A stretch of DNA of 64,000 nt from Diabrotica undecimpunctata (lineage: Eukaryota; Arthropoda; Insecta; Coleoptera; Chrysomelidae), in assembly GCF_040954645.1 (NCBI RefSeq), contig NC_092803.1:120485961-120549960 (forward strand), read 5' to 3'. A program made the position numbers and the translations under genes. Of this stretch, positions 33,130 to 44,130 are shown in pieces (the first letter of the stretch is position 1; every line of letters starts with the position of its first letter). The notes beneath the pieces are model-generated. The model did not search any database and was not told where the DNA came from. It saw only the letters and a list, made by a program, of their open reading frames with translations.

Positions 33130-33925
33130 ATACTAGACTTAAACAAGGGTGTGGGTCGGTATAATCCTGGAATCAATTCTTATATTAAGTATAACCTATA
33201 TCTAAGTTATTCCATGTTTACTGGTAGTGATTTTGCCTATACCTGATTTATTCTGAGTATAAGTTTTATACTTGGTTTATTAGTTATGCTGTAAGTTTAA
33301 AAACGCAGCTAAGATTAGATTATGAGAATTCGTTTTTTTTTCTTTGGAACATAAAACGTTGTTTCTTTTAAAAATTATATTTAGACATACTAGATAGAGT
33401 CTATGTTACAAAATGTAGATTTATTACTAGTAAGGAATACATACTTAGATACATACTTATTCCATATTATGTGGGATGTATAGAATATGGAATTTTTTAT
33501 CAAGTTCTTTTACCTCTCTTTGTATAATCTGGGAAAAGGAGTCGCGAATAAATTGTTTCTTCTGCAGGTCGAATTTGTAATCAGTGCCATAAATGTTTTG
33601 TTGCTAAATTTAATTCAGTTTCTTTATAGTTTACACGTGCCCGTACACTATATAATAAACGCCTTAAATTACTTAGAAAACTGCGATTTTACAATCATAA
33701 TAATTGCCCAAACATAAAATTTGTTTATTTTTAACGTTTACATAAATTGTGAATAATATTTTATTGATCTTAAATATATGTTGTAGGATTTCCTAAAACA
33801 CTACGGTTAAACTTTAAATAATTTATACTAAAACTGCAAAAAATGTCCCTCACTATTTTAATATTGAATTATTTGATAATTAGTAATATAGGATAAGATT
33901 CAATTTTCCTTATGTACTTAACTCT
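33130..33925. other. AT-rich sequence, nothing recognised
   Basis: No supportable feature other than possible element edges noted for the HARBI1-like fragment. Confidence 0.3.
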
Positions 33926-33929
33926 TTAG

Positions 33930-34340
33930 GAGGGCCCTCTCCTGTATACTACTTAATCTAGGACTAGAAAATACAACCACATGCTTAATATATAACAAGT
34001 CTGTGCAAATTCTTGACTGCACTGATGATATCGATATAGTTGGAAAAATTAAAAACGATGTACGAGATATATAGCGCTCACAGAAGCAGTCAACAAAATG
34101 GGTCTTGTAATACCCACCAACAAATAAAATATATGAAAATATGTCCGCCACTGCGAATCCTATGGCGAATCCTATGGCCACTCGATATAAAAAAAAAGAC
34201 GTCATACTGTTAGTTAACGAATTTGTATATCTGGCAGTACTGGACAGTAGAACTGCTGCAGATAATAACCGGAGAATTTGTATGACCAAAAGATACCTTT
34301 TTTCGCTCAATTCGACTTTGACTCTAACAGTTTAGGATGT
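33930..34340 (+). pseudogene. RTE-type LINE fragment around motif C
   Basis: In shifting frames it reads VQILDCTDDIDIVGKIKNDV, RDIYSA, EAVNKMGLVIPTNK, a degraded KYM, and VNEFVYLAVL, then TAADNNRRI. This follows the common RTE text YADDIDIIGxxxRxVxxAF...AxxxGLxINxxKTKYM...EFxYLGS. The active-site tyrosine-alanine pair has changed to C-T, leaving T-D-D. Short and truncated on both sides. Confidence 0.6.
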
Positions 34341-34344
34341 TTTG

Positions 34345-35120
34345 CAGAGTGCATGGCAGAGTAAAGCGATGGATAGAGAAGACTAAAGAAAAATTCTTGA
34401 GGAGAGTAGAGCTCACATAAATTTGTAAAGCCAAAGTGATGTTACTTCTTCAACCTTCCACTCCTAGAGCAGGTGGACAATAGGTAATATCTTAGAGCTG
34501 TTAGTCTAAAGTTTAAAAAATGGTCTTTATTAGTGAGCACTTTTTTAATTTTATAAATGTTTGTCTTGCAATTTCAATATATATTTTGTTTTTCATTATT
34601 TTTATTATTGTTATTTTTAATCCAGATTCCCATTGAACTTTTCTTTTTCATTTTCTGTTTTTTAAACACTCATATATTTTTTTATTAATTATTTTGAGTC
34701 GAAATCTATTGCAAGAATTATTTATTGTATTCACAATATCTTATACCGGTCCAAGCTGTTTTATAAAATAACAGTATCATTGGCGAACCTTATGTTGTTT
34801 ACAAATTATTCCATGTATAGGCACCGCCGCGCCGCTTAGCTGTGATATGGCTTTTTGAATATGACTTCGCTGTAAACAATAAAATAGTACAGCGTTATCA
34901 GTTACAGTAAAGTTATCTTTTACCATACCTTGGGCTACTGCCTTCCAACATAAACATGTTTAAAAGTGCAGCAATAACTTCTTCTGCTGTTCAAAGAGAT
35001 TTTTCGATTTATAAACATTTATACACATATAGAAAGCATAATATTTTAATTACAAATTTTGAAAAACAGATTATTGTCAATTATTTTAATAACAATAACA
35101 CTAGTTTGTGAAATTGCCTA
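34345..35120. other. AT-rich sequence, nothing recognised
   Basis: No supportable feature. Confidence 0.35.
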
Positions 35121-35829
35121 TCTAACGGTCTATTATCTCATGACTTAATTATATTCAGAGTTAAAGCTCTGACTGGTCGATTTTTATATTTGTTCTTTAA
35201 CCTGTTTGAAAAAAAAAATAACTTTTACCCCCACTATCTTAGCAGATGTGACGTCATCGATATTTTTTTTTAAATAGAAAGAGCATTTGTTAATCTAAAA
35301 AGTTAAAGGCCCATATTTTTACAGTACAACCGTACCAAACTCATCACATTCAAACTTCAATATGCAGAGTGTAAAGGAGTAGCTCGTACTTCTTAAAATT
35401 CAATTCAAAATTTATTTTACAAAGACAATTAATAAAGAAGTCATTTTATATTAAAACAAACAAATAACATAATTACAACAAATGCGCGAATGGAATGGCC
35501 TATATTTGTACGATACAAAAGGTAGATTGTTTATCTATTAAAGATAACCAATTCGATTAAAATGATAATGGCTTTGTAATGAGCTGTAGATCAGTAAAAT
35601 AAAGTTGTAAGGCATGTACTTAGTGTATTGCCAAAAATTAAGTAGGTTGTGAAGACATGTCAAATTCCTTAGCAACCAGACAGTAAGTTCGTAGTTACCA
35701 TTGGATATGTCAGTATTAAATTGATTTGTTGTCTCACATAGATTTAGAAGTCTGCAGTATCTTTTTGAGATATTATTTGAAGTTACGATGGTGCTGTGAG
35801 AAAAACAGCGAATAAAAGTTTTGATGATC

Positions 35830-36780
35830 TTAGGTTACGGCGATCGTAAAGCATATGGTGAAAGTATGCGATATCTTTAATAATGAAAAATATCCTGATC
35901 GAGTATCAATAAGTAAAGCGGCCGTCAGCAAAATATTGCATAAATTTAGTGATATTGGCAATGTTAGAGATAAGCTCAAGAGTGGCAAACCCACTGTTTT
36001 CGGCGACAATCAATTAAATGTACTACTTAAAATTGAAGAAAATCCTCATTCTTCAATTACAACTTTATCAACTAATAATGAGATCTGGCGCAGTGCTGTT
36101 CATAGAATTCTAAAAAAGGCCAAATTACATTCATATAAAATTAAACTTATACATGAACTCAATGAAGACGGCTTTGATAGACGCATGGAGTTTTGGGAAA
36201 ATATGCATGAATTGTGTAATCGAAATATTGGATTTGAATATTATATCTTGTTTTCTGACGAGGCCACTTTTTGTTTAAATGGTAGTTAATAGGCAAAATT
36301 GTCGTTATTGGGCAACAGAAAATCCCAATTGGACAATGGAAGTTTATACCCAATATCCCCAAAAAGTAAATGTATGAGATGTTTCAAACCTACGTAGTTC
36401 CATTTTTAACCGCAACATTTCCAGATGTCAATAATCCTGGTCAAATAGATCCGACCATTTGGTTTCATCAGGATGGAGCAAGTCCACATTGCATGGTTAG
36501 AAATTTTCTAAATACAACTTTTCCCAATCGCTGGATCACCTGCTAGGTCGCCAGATTTGAATCCCATGAACTTTTCTATTTGGGGTTATTTGAAAAGTAA
36601 GGTATATCTAACCGACCTACCAATTTGGTAGACTTCAAACAGAGAATTCGTACTGGAATGCAACAAATTACACCAGTGATATTGTCAAACATAATCCACG
36701 AATTCATTGGACGTCTTGGATACTGTCAATTAAACCAAGGAGGTCAATTCGAGAATATCTTGTTTTATGTTATTTGTTTG
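35830..36780 (+). pseudogene. Tc1/mariner-type transposase, multiply frameshifted
   Basis: The longest frame (35855-36289) holds a helix-turn-helix N-terminus with SISKAAVSKILHKFSDIGNV and KSGKPTVFGDNQLN, then RRMEFWENMHELCNRNIGFE and FSDEATFCLNGS, which carries the first catalytic Asp. A one-base shift then gives NRQNCRYWATENPNWTMEVY, a deletion removes the WAGIxGDxIIGP segment, and TIWFHQDGASPHCMVRNFLN carries the second Asp. The end (ARxPDLNPMNF-like, then YLKSK, RIRTGMQQITP) contains the third acidic residue. It would cut and paste the element, but at least three lesions make it dead. Confidence 0.85.
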
Positions 36781-36872
36781 TCTTTAATATGAAATGACTT
36801 ATGTAATAATTTTCTTTTTAAAATAAATTTTGAATTAAATTTTAAGAAATACGAGCACTGGTTTCCTTTACA

Positions 36873-37247
36873 GGGGAAATACATCATTTAATTCGGTGGA
36901 TGATTCAACCAAAATGAACCGTGTGTATTTTGCAATTCAATAAAAGTGTTCAACCAAATTGAACGTTGAAATGAGTTGAGCCAATTTCTACTTTTGTTCA
37001 ACTTCGTTGTAGAACTGGATGATTTATCCACATTGACGCGTCTATACAAGTTTTGTTGATTGTGTTCGATTCAACCGTTTATTTCATTTTGACTTGTGAT
37101 ATACGTACGTTTTGAATCATCCACATTTTTCAACCGAATTGAATGAAGAAAAAATTGAAGCCTGTATATGTATGCTTTTCAATTTGATTGAACAATGTAA
37201 TTGAATCATCCACATTGTTCAACCGAATTGAATGGTGTATTTCCGCC
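36873..37247. mobile_element. 375-bp MITE nested in the right repeat of the mariner-type element
   Basis: The termini GGGGAAATACATCATTTAAT (left) and, inverted, GGCGGAAATACACCATTCAA (right) match with one indel and few changes. The hexamer TTTACA flanks both ends (36867-36872 and 37248-37253). Comparison with the intact left repeat of the host element gives the empty site. Internally a CATCCACATT-TTCAACCGAATTGAATG unit is repeated at about 37115-37147 and 37203-37235. It encodes no protein. The superfamily is not clear from a 6-bp duplication. Confidence 0.85.
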
Positions 37248-37448
37248 TTTACACTCTGTATACTGAAGTTTGAATGTGATGAGTTTAATATGGTTGTACT
37301 CAAAAAAAAGATATATCGATGACGTCACATCTGCTAAGGTAGTGGAGGTAATTTTTTTTTTTCAAAAAGTTTAAAAATACAAAAATAAAAATCGACATGT
37401 CAGAGCTTTATTTCTGAAAATAATGTAGTCATGAGATAATAGACCGTT

Positions 37449-38344
37449 TTCACACTTTATGAATGCATTGTATATTAAAATGAATAAATGTCAAAATTAT
37501 ATTTTAATGTTACTGCAGTTTTAATCTATATAAAAAATACGACTTTTTAAATACTAGCCAGAAGGCATTTTAGATTATTATTATATGAATTGGTTTTTAC
37601 ATGCAAAATTTATGAACAAGATGATAATTAACGTCTGCATATTTGCATGTATTACGCATATTCTTTAAAAATGTTTGCGTATTTGCAATTTATTTTTATT
37701 TCGGATTTATTTTTCTGTAATTATTCGACCCATTTTTTCGCCATTCTTTAATAGGAAGATCATAATGCTCGTTCTCAATCCTTAAGTATTATTGATAATA
37801 TTAACATAATCATTAAACATTATTTTTAACTATATTATCAGCTATTTGCTATTTCGTATTTACCAAAACGCTTTCTTTTAATTTTCAGTTTCATTAACTC
37901 ATTGTTTATTCTTTTAGTTTATATTGTGTTAGTTTCGTTAATTCGTTGATTTTACTTCTGGTGTTTTAGGTATTTCATTATTTTCATTTGTTTCGTTTAT
38001 TTGTTTAGGATACCGTTCATTAATCTTTGATAATATGTTTCGCTTCTATCAAGATTCTTAGTGTACTAGTATATATCGTATATATAGCTATACTGTCTAT
38101 ATCGTAGACAATTCCATAAATTAAGATTCAAACGTAAATTCTGTCGAGAAAGAAATCATACTTCGAACAAAACAATACAAAACTTTAGAGGGGACCCAAA
38201 CCATCCAGCAAAAAATTTCGTACAGTGCATTGCTAAAATGTAGAGTATCAACCGTTTTTTCCACGAACAAAAAAAAAGTGGAATGGACTAAGATTAAGAG
38301 TGTTAAATTAATGAATATGTTCACAGTCTAATAATATACAATTG
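37449..38344. other. AT-rich sequence, nothing recognised
   Basis: No supportable feature between the mariner-type and piggyBac elements. Confidence 0.35.
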
Positions 38345-38350
38345 TTTTAA

Positions 38351-40789
38351 CCCACTTGATCCCACTACATTTTTTTTTTCGATAGTACAAGATTTTTTTG
38401 AATATCCTTGTTGGATCTGGGTTAAATAGTAACAACTCATTGTTATTTGACATACTAAATTTAATTTTTAGCAAACAGTAGGTGTACTCATACGAGTACA
38501 ATGGGCTGATCTAGTCAAAAATATTAAACATTGTGTAAAAATGAAAATATTTTATTGTCTTACAATATAGGTACATACTTGGGTATATCCTGTATTATAA
38601 TCTAACTAGTATGAAATTGTACAAAACAATCACGTTCAATACACAGAGTAACTTCACACTTTATACAAATCCAATGTACTCTTTGATGGCATAAGCGACA
38701 TCGAAGTTGTTTGTCTATTTTCTTTGGAAAATGACCGCTTCCATCCATTTTTAGACTAATTGGTACAGATCCTGCTAGTCGTTTTCTAGAATAAGTAGAT
38801 TTTCCAAAACTTCTTAAATAATGACGTACTATATCTCGTTGAAAAGCCAAATGATCCATTTCTTTATTTTCAGCAAATATTTGTAACCTCCACGAGTAAA
38901 CAAGAGCTGAGTTGAGCATGTGTGTATAAATGGGCCACCACCATTTTCACCTTGTATACTGACTCTGTAGTTATTAATCGATTGGTCAAAGACATCAACA
39001 CCGCCCATTGAAGCATTGTATAATGAGAAAAGTTTTGTTTGGGATACATCAATTTTTCGTTTGGCAGCAGCAAACCAACGATTCACTTTTGAAAGGGGTT
39101 CAATACTATCCTAATTTGATGCCATTGTGACCACGTTGTTGTCCTTCCATTTTATAAAAAGTAGTAGACTTGTTTTGTCAAAGCGATATTCGAAATATCC
39201 ACGATTCTTCTTTTTCATTACAGTGGAAGGTAACAAAGGACATTTTTTTATACGATTTTCTCTTCCTACTGTGCCTGTTGCCCTAAAGCCCTTCTCTTTT
39301 ATTAAAGTTTCCATCAAATTGTAACTAGTAAAATAATTGTCAAAAAATACTTCGTGGTCAGTAGGCACATCAACGACATTTTTAGAACAATTTGTGATTC
39401 TAAAGGCAACGACAATATGTGTCAAAATTGTAGCAATAACTAGTTGAACTACAAAGTATCCAGTCCTTGTACCGAAATCTTACTGGTTTTCCCCTTATGA
39501 ACTGTTTAGATGAGTAATGCCCAAAATACTTTATCATCGCTTCATCAATTGATAAGTCTTTGTGAAATATGCCAAATTGTTGAAATTTTTTATTTAGTTT
39601 GTTCATGAGAGGCCTCACTTTATACATTCTGTCCCTTGTATCAATTTGCGAATTATCTGCCAAATGTAGGTATTTTTTAATTTCTTGGAAACGGTTCCTT
39701 GAAATTGCATTAGTCACGAAGGGAACCTGAAGATCCTCATCTAAACACCAATAGTTACGCTCTCGTGGCAATCTATGGTATCCAGTAAAAAGTAAAATAG
39801 CCAGAAATATCTTTATGTCTTCCTGCGTTACATGAAATTGATAATTATTATTTTGAGCGGCATATAAATTTGTCTGCTGTAATATATTCAATAATTTCAT
39901 TGTCGAAAAATTTCTCAAATATTTCTATAGGAGATTTACCTCGGATTTGTCCTTTCATATTATCCAGTCGACCCTCGTAACCTGTTGTAGATGTCATACT
40001 AATATCAGTAATTTCTTCCGTCCAGTCAGATTTCTTGGTTTTATTTTGACCCTTCAGTAAATTTTCTCTTCTAATGGCAAGAGGAAGATTGTCTTCTTCG
40101 TCGTTATCAGAGTCATCACTCATGTAATGAACCTCTATTTCTCCGGGAACTTCATTCGAAAAGCTTTACGTCTGAAGATCATCCTCACCTAAGTCCTCAT
40201 TGTTAGTTTGATAGTCAGTCTCAGGATGAATAACTACCACCGATACATGTTTATGAGTGAAACTCGCTAGGTCATCTGAAGCTAAAGCAAGAGTTCTATA
40301 ACGTTTTCCATAAAACCCAATGGGACTAATAATCGACAATTCTTGAAAATCTATTCCAATACCAATATTAAACCTAAAGAATAAAAAACCAAATAATCAC
40401 TTTGATTTCATAAAAACCCACTATACTCAGATGAGTACAGGTCTATTTTGTAACATAAAAACAACAATAACAAAAAAATCTTATACAGAATAAATGAACA
40501 TTACTAGTACTTACCCTTACAACAAAAAAAGTTAAAAAAATGATAAATAGTATCAAAATCACAAAATAACAAACACGCAATGATGCAACAGAAATATGGA
40601 GGTTAGCTCATAATTACTTCGGCAAAAATTAGGAAGAAAAGCGCCACTTAGGGTATAATCTGTGAAAATGTAGTAGAACACTTTGTAATAGAATCGGACA
40701 TATACGTGGAGTACCACTTTTTTACCAGATGTTTACTACTAGGCAATTTTTGCTGCTGTACTTAGATGAGTACAGTGGCACCAAATGGG
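38351..40789. mobile_element. Nearly full-length piggyBac element, TTTTAA flanks
   Basis: The ends CCCACTTGATCCCACT (from 38351) and AGTGGCACCAAATGGG (to 40789) form imperfect 16-bp terminal inverted repeats starting with CCC. Both sides are flanked by TTTTAA (38345-38350, 40790-40795), which contains the TTAA target of piggyBac. A decayed transposase lies on the minus strand. Three GTACTC-loop-GAGTAC palindromes lie at 38483-38500, 40421-40440 and 40756-40775, near the ends. Length is 2,439 bp, close to the size of classical autonomous piggyBacs. Confidence 0.92.
38602..40123 (-). pseudogene. piggyBac transposase, frameshifted
   Basis: The start MSDDSDNDEEDNLPLAIRRE is the usual acidic N-terminus. 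In order follow DNEIIEYITAD, a frameshift near 39870, QEDIKIFLAILLFTGYHRLP, FGIFHKDLSIDEAMIKYFG (first catalytic Asp), IRGKPVRFRYKDWILCSST, a shift near 39420, EVFFDNYFTSYNLMETLIKE (second Asp), a stop near 39112, NRWFAAAKRKIDVSQ, LYNASMGGVDVFDQSINNYR (third Asp), shifts near 38950, HMLNSALVYSWRL, and a cysteine-rich tail CRLCHQRVHWICIKCEVTLC. All three catalytic aspartates and the Cys-rich DNA-binding domain remain readable. At least four lesions make it non-functional. It once catalysed precise cut-and-paste at TTAA. Confidence 0.92.
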
Positions 40790-40795
40790 TTTTAA

Positions 40796-41950
40796 ATGTT
40801 GGTGACTTATATACATACTGTAATAGAATTCGGATGTCCATGAAAAAAAGTAATACAGAAATATAGAAATCTGATTTTATAAGATTTATTTAAAATTTGT
40901 GAAAGAGCTTTTCTTCTCTAGCATATCTGCGGTTTGAAATTCAAATTAATTGAAAATTTAATATACGTTCACGTTAATTGGAGCAGCTGTCCGTTTCATT
41001 GTTCGTTATAGACGATCGAACAGTAGGCACATATTTGTTATTGATTTATCGATCTATGAATATTTTCTATTGCAAACAAGATATTATTTTACCTTACTTA
41101 TTCATATTCCGTAAAAGTACTTGCAGGAATGCGAACTGTTGTTGATATTATTTTCTTGCTTGATTTGCGAGTAAGTATATATTTTATATAATCAGAATGC
41201 CGAGTCCATCTTATTTAACGAGTCGCTGATGTGTAAAGCTGCAACCGAAATTCAATCCATACTCTGCTGCTATCCGTTACTGTGTAATGTAAGATAAATT
41301 TGCTGCTTCACTGACTTTCAATCAGTTGCAAGTAGAAACCACTATTTTTCTCAATCGACTACGTTCAATAGCCGTTGTGAATGAATCTTTCTACTACTGG
41401 TAGCAGTCTGCCTTCAAAACGCATTCTATTATATAAAACAATGAAAATTCGTATATACCTCCATTACTGACTGATACATTGAATCAATTCATTTTTGCGT
41501 AAATTAGATATTGTCTAATTTCTTTCTCCTCTTCCTTTTACCCTAAGGTGTCGATTTATATTTGTTTTCATTCAACCATCTCTTCAGTTTTGTCTATTTT
41601 ATGCTATTATTTTGATTTTTTAAGTGTTTTCTGTTGCTTATAATTTTTTCCGTCGCTATAATTTGTTGTATCGATTTCATTCGTGGTATGCCTTTATGTT
41701 TGTGATTTTCTTTGTTTCGTGTATTTTCCTTGATGTTCTATTGGACTTTATTCTCATTGGTGTCCGTACAAATTTAATTGTCTCTTTATTTGGTACATCT
41801 CATCTCAATTGGGTTAATTCTACTATTACGTCTTTTGTGAAGTGTCAAATTTTCACCTGCATACGGTAAGGTTGGATGAAAGCTTTGACTTAAATGGTCC
41901 GCTGTTCTGAGAAAGTTGTAGCTACAGAAACATGTTCTTTTTTGTTACGC

Positions 41951-41990
<40 letters not shown>

Positions 41991-42045
41991 CATAATGTCT
42001 CGAATTTCAAACTTCAGGAAGATCTTAAGTCTTAGGGGTGTGGAC
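40796..42045. other. AT-rich sequence with one microsatellite
   Basis: Apart from the TA run at 41951-41984, nothing supportable. A frame at 41624-41869 is hydrophobic and pyrimidine-rich, not convincing as a gene. Confidence 0.35.
41951..41984. repeat. (TA)n microsatellite
   Basis: About 34 bp of pure TA followed by imperfect units. Confidence 0.95.
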
Positions 42046-42049
42046 TAGG

Positions 42050-42455
42050 TTTATATTGTGCGACCTCTATTTGAATATTGTTTTGAAGCTATTTTCTTGT
42101 GGCATTTTAAAGTAATTACTATTTAGTTATACTGGTTTTTCCCTCATAATTTACTATGGAATCACTAACAGGAGAATTTTACTGTCATCATGGCATGTAT
42201 TTGTCTTTTTAAAGACGAATTACATGCTATGATCTTTTCTGATGGATATTCTCAAGTTAAAGTTGATTTCATGTAATCGAATAAACTATCTTATAAGTAA
42301 AGTCGTCCCAGGAGCGCAACTCAACAATATTGGCAATATCATTTTAAAGTCGTCTACTTTAAAATGTATAATGTATGTCTGAATTGTCAATATAAATGAG
42401 TTTAACCTTTAATTGTGGCTTATTCCCATTTAAATAGTAATTACTCTATTTGAAT
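42050..42455. repeat. Fold-back repeat related to 48187-48405
   Basis: 42060-42115 (ATTGTTTTGAAGCTATTTTC, TTGTGGCAT, AAAGTAATTACTATTTA) is inverted relative to sequence just after the hairpin at 48187-48330. 42400-42440 (AACCTTTAATTGTGGCTTAT, then TCCCATTTAAATAGTAATTA) repeats 48316-48355 directly. Between them 42189-42232 is a hairpin with about 21-bp arms (CATGGCATGTA...TACATGCTATG). I take this as rearranged terminal-repeat DNA of one element family, possibly Penelope-like. Confidence 0.6.
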
Positions 42456-42469
42456 ATTTACATTTTTGA

Positions 42470-42815
42470 AGCGAAGCTTCTATACGGGCGTTGTATTATT
42501 TTTTTTTCTCTGCAGTAAAAGGCTGAGGCGAGCGTCACGGAACTGGCGCCACAAGATGGCGTCGTCACGGGTAGCATCATAGAATAGCGGTTCTTGACAT
42601 CAAGTCACTACTTTCGATCTGTTAGTTTCTATATCATTAGTGTAAGCAGGTTTAAATTAAAAACTGCATGAAAAATAACTAACAAAATATAGACATTAAA
42701 TGAGAAGTAAAAAAATTGAAAGAATATCTGTCACTAAAAGATTCGATTCGTAACGATTGCTAAAATTTAATAAAAGTCATCCGATTAATAACTGAAAAAA
42801 TACCACAATTCCCGC
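42470..42815. other. Unassigned, with a GC-richer patch
   Basis: 42475-42600 includes the palindrome GAAGCGAAGCTTC and is richer in GC. It is probably repeat DNA, but I cannot assign it. Confidence 0.3.
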
Positions 42816-42819
42816 TTGA

Positions 42820-43001
42820 TGTTAAAAGTGACATATGTCATGTCAGATTGTAACTATTGAATAAGTCAGTAGAGTTCACTTGATGTTGTTCGTTATTGTA
42901 TTGTAATGGCCGTTGGCTATCGAGATTCTTATTATTAAAAGTATTCAGTAAATAGTCAAATGTTGTTTTTTTTTACTGCTTTGAATCCAGTAATCACTTC
43001 A
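42820..43001 (+). mobile_element. 5' LTR of a copia-type retrotransposon
   Basis: The segment starts TGTTAAAAGTGACATATGTC and ends AATCACTTCA, i.e. TG...CA. It is followed at once by a primer-binding site of the copia kind and, 100 bp on, by a gag frame, so 182 bp is a plausible short LTR. No 3' LTR is visible in the window, so the left boundary rests on the TG and on the gag/PBS context. Confidence 0.55.
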
Positions 43002-43016
43002 GGTTATGTGCCAGTA
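43002..43016 (+). promoter_or_regulatory. Primer-binding site, initiator tRNA-Met half type
   Basis: GGTTATGTGCCAGTA closely resembles the copia-type primer-binding site (GGTTATGGGCCCAGT), which pairs with an internal part of initiator methionine tRNA. It directly abuts the LTR end. Confidence 0.55.
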
Positions 43017-43114
43017 ATGGAATAGTTTGTAATTCGAAGGATAGACAGGAATTTCGATCTTGGTATTTTGAAATCACGTTCACAAACGTGAACGTAATCA
43101 AAACAAAGGGAGCG

Positions 43115-43582
43115 ATGGCGGTCAATCTACAGGTAGCAAATTTTAAACAATTTGATGGTACAAATTTTTCAAATTGGAAGTTTCGCATGGAATTAATGTT
43201 GGAACAAAATGATTTGCTGAAAAGTTTACAAAAAGACATAGTTGATGACACTTTAAAAAAGAATGATTCTAAAGCAAGCAATCTTATAGTGCAATGCTTA
43301 GCGGATAATGTGATACAGATCGTAAAAGATAAAAAGACAGACAGCGATATGTTCAACACTTTAAAAGACCCATATTTGCAAAAGGGTTTGTCTATTCCAG
43401 TTGAAATTCAACGTAAATTAAGAAATCTGAGGTATGCTAGTAGAAAATTAACAGATTTTATAATGATTTTTGAAAACACAGTGGCAAATCTGAAGAATAG
43501 TGGTGGAAAAATTGAAGAACCTGAAATTGTTTCACAATTGCTAGCTGCTATGCCGGAGTCATATCTCAGAAGGCAGGTCTAA
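43115..43582 (+). pseudogene. copia-type Gag N-terminus (155 codons, truncated)
   Basis: From the ATG at 43115 the protein reads MAVNLQVANFKQFDGTNFSN WKFRMELMLEQNDLLKSL, then later KLTDFIMIFENTVANLKNSG and EIVSQLLAAMPESY. F-D-G-x-N-F-x-x-W-x-x-x-M and the E-x-x-x-x-L-L-x-x-M/L-P-x-x-Y block are signatures of copia Gag (UBN2/DUF4219 type), which packages the RNA in virus-like particles. The zinc knuckle, protease, integrase and RT are absent. The frame ends 60 bp before the left end of the 4.2-kb transposon. After that transposon, sequence with CCHL resumes and may be the start of the zinc knuckle, so the copia copy was probably split by it. Confidence 0.8.
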
Positions 43583-43642
43583 CAATTATATCTGAAAATG
43601 AAAAAGTACAGGTATACCATAATTCTAATTTAATCATGAGTG

Positions 43643-43938
43643 GAACCTCCGTTGCTCCGTCGCCAATAATTTGTCATTATACAGCGGTTGTTTAAAGCAA
43701 TAAGAGTATAGATTTTTAATTTAGTTTTATAAACAACACGTCTGTTTATGCGCCCGCAGAAAAAGTTCAAATAATAAATTGGTTTATGGTGGTAATTCTG
43801 GACAACAGTGTGTAGATTTATTTTCTGTGTTTTTTGAGGGGGGACCAATTACTCGCATACAGTCAGTTCATAATATTGGTAAAAATTTTCAGAGTTGTTA
43901 TATCCTCAAAAATTGCAGAAAATTTCACGCTCAAGAAG
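43643..43938 (+). repeat. Left terminal inverted repeat of the 4.2-kb transposon
   Basis: Pairs with 47575-47875. Both arms contain GCGCCCGCAGAAAAAGTTCA and a G-run/C-run segment near their middle. Confidence 0.9.
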
Positions 43939-44028
43939 TGTCACCAGAAAAAGTTTCACTTTTTTCTTTCATTAGATACACATATTAAAAGTAAGAAAAA
44001 TGATCAATAAAGGATACAAAGTACTTAC

Positions 44029-44130
44029 ATCCAAATGATGCTGGAGTAATGATCCAGCCACATCAGATGATAAAACTTCTAAATCCTTAAAAGAAATATC
44101 CTTAAAAGGTTTCCTTGTTTGTTTTCCCAT
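44029..44130 (-). CDS. Possible first coding exon, minus strand, inside the transposon
   Basis: From an ATG at 44130 the minus strand reads MGKQTRKPFKDISFKDLEVL SSDVAGSLLQHHLD, 34 codons, ending exactly at GGAT|GTAAGT, a perfect donor consensus in phase 0. No second exon is obvious before the left terminal repeat. It could be an accessory gene of the transposon, running opposite to the transposase, or a chance frame. No homology recognised. Confidence 0.35.

Larger units (their letters stand above)
35124..37448. mobile_element. Tc1/mariner-type element with long terminal inverted repeats
   Basis: The left end AACGGTCTATTATCTCATGA at 35124 and its inverted copy ending at 37448 start terminal repeats that run for about 250-300 bp, sharing ATCGATGACGTCACATCTGC (in inverse) and an AATTCAATTCAAAATTTATT stretch near their inner edge. 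The right repeat is split by a 375-bp MITE (36873-37247). A damaged transposase lies between. The flanks do not show a clean TA duplication. Length without the MITE is about 1.95 kb. Confidence 0.85.

Noticed and set aside
43088..43114. Upstream start for the copia gag frame
   Set aside because: The codon at 43088 is GTG; the first ATG in frame, with the typical Gag start, is at 43115.
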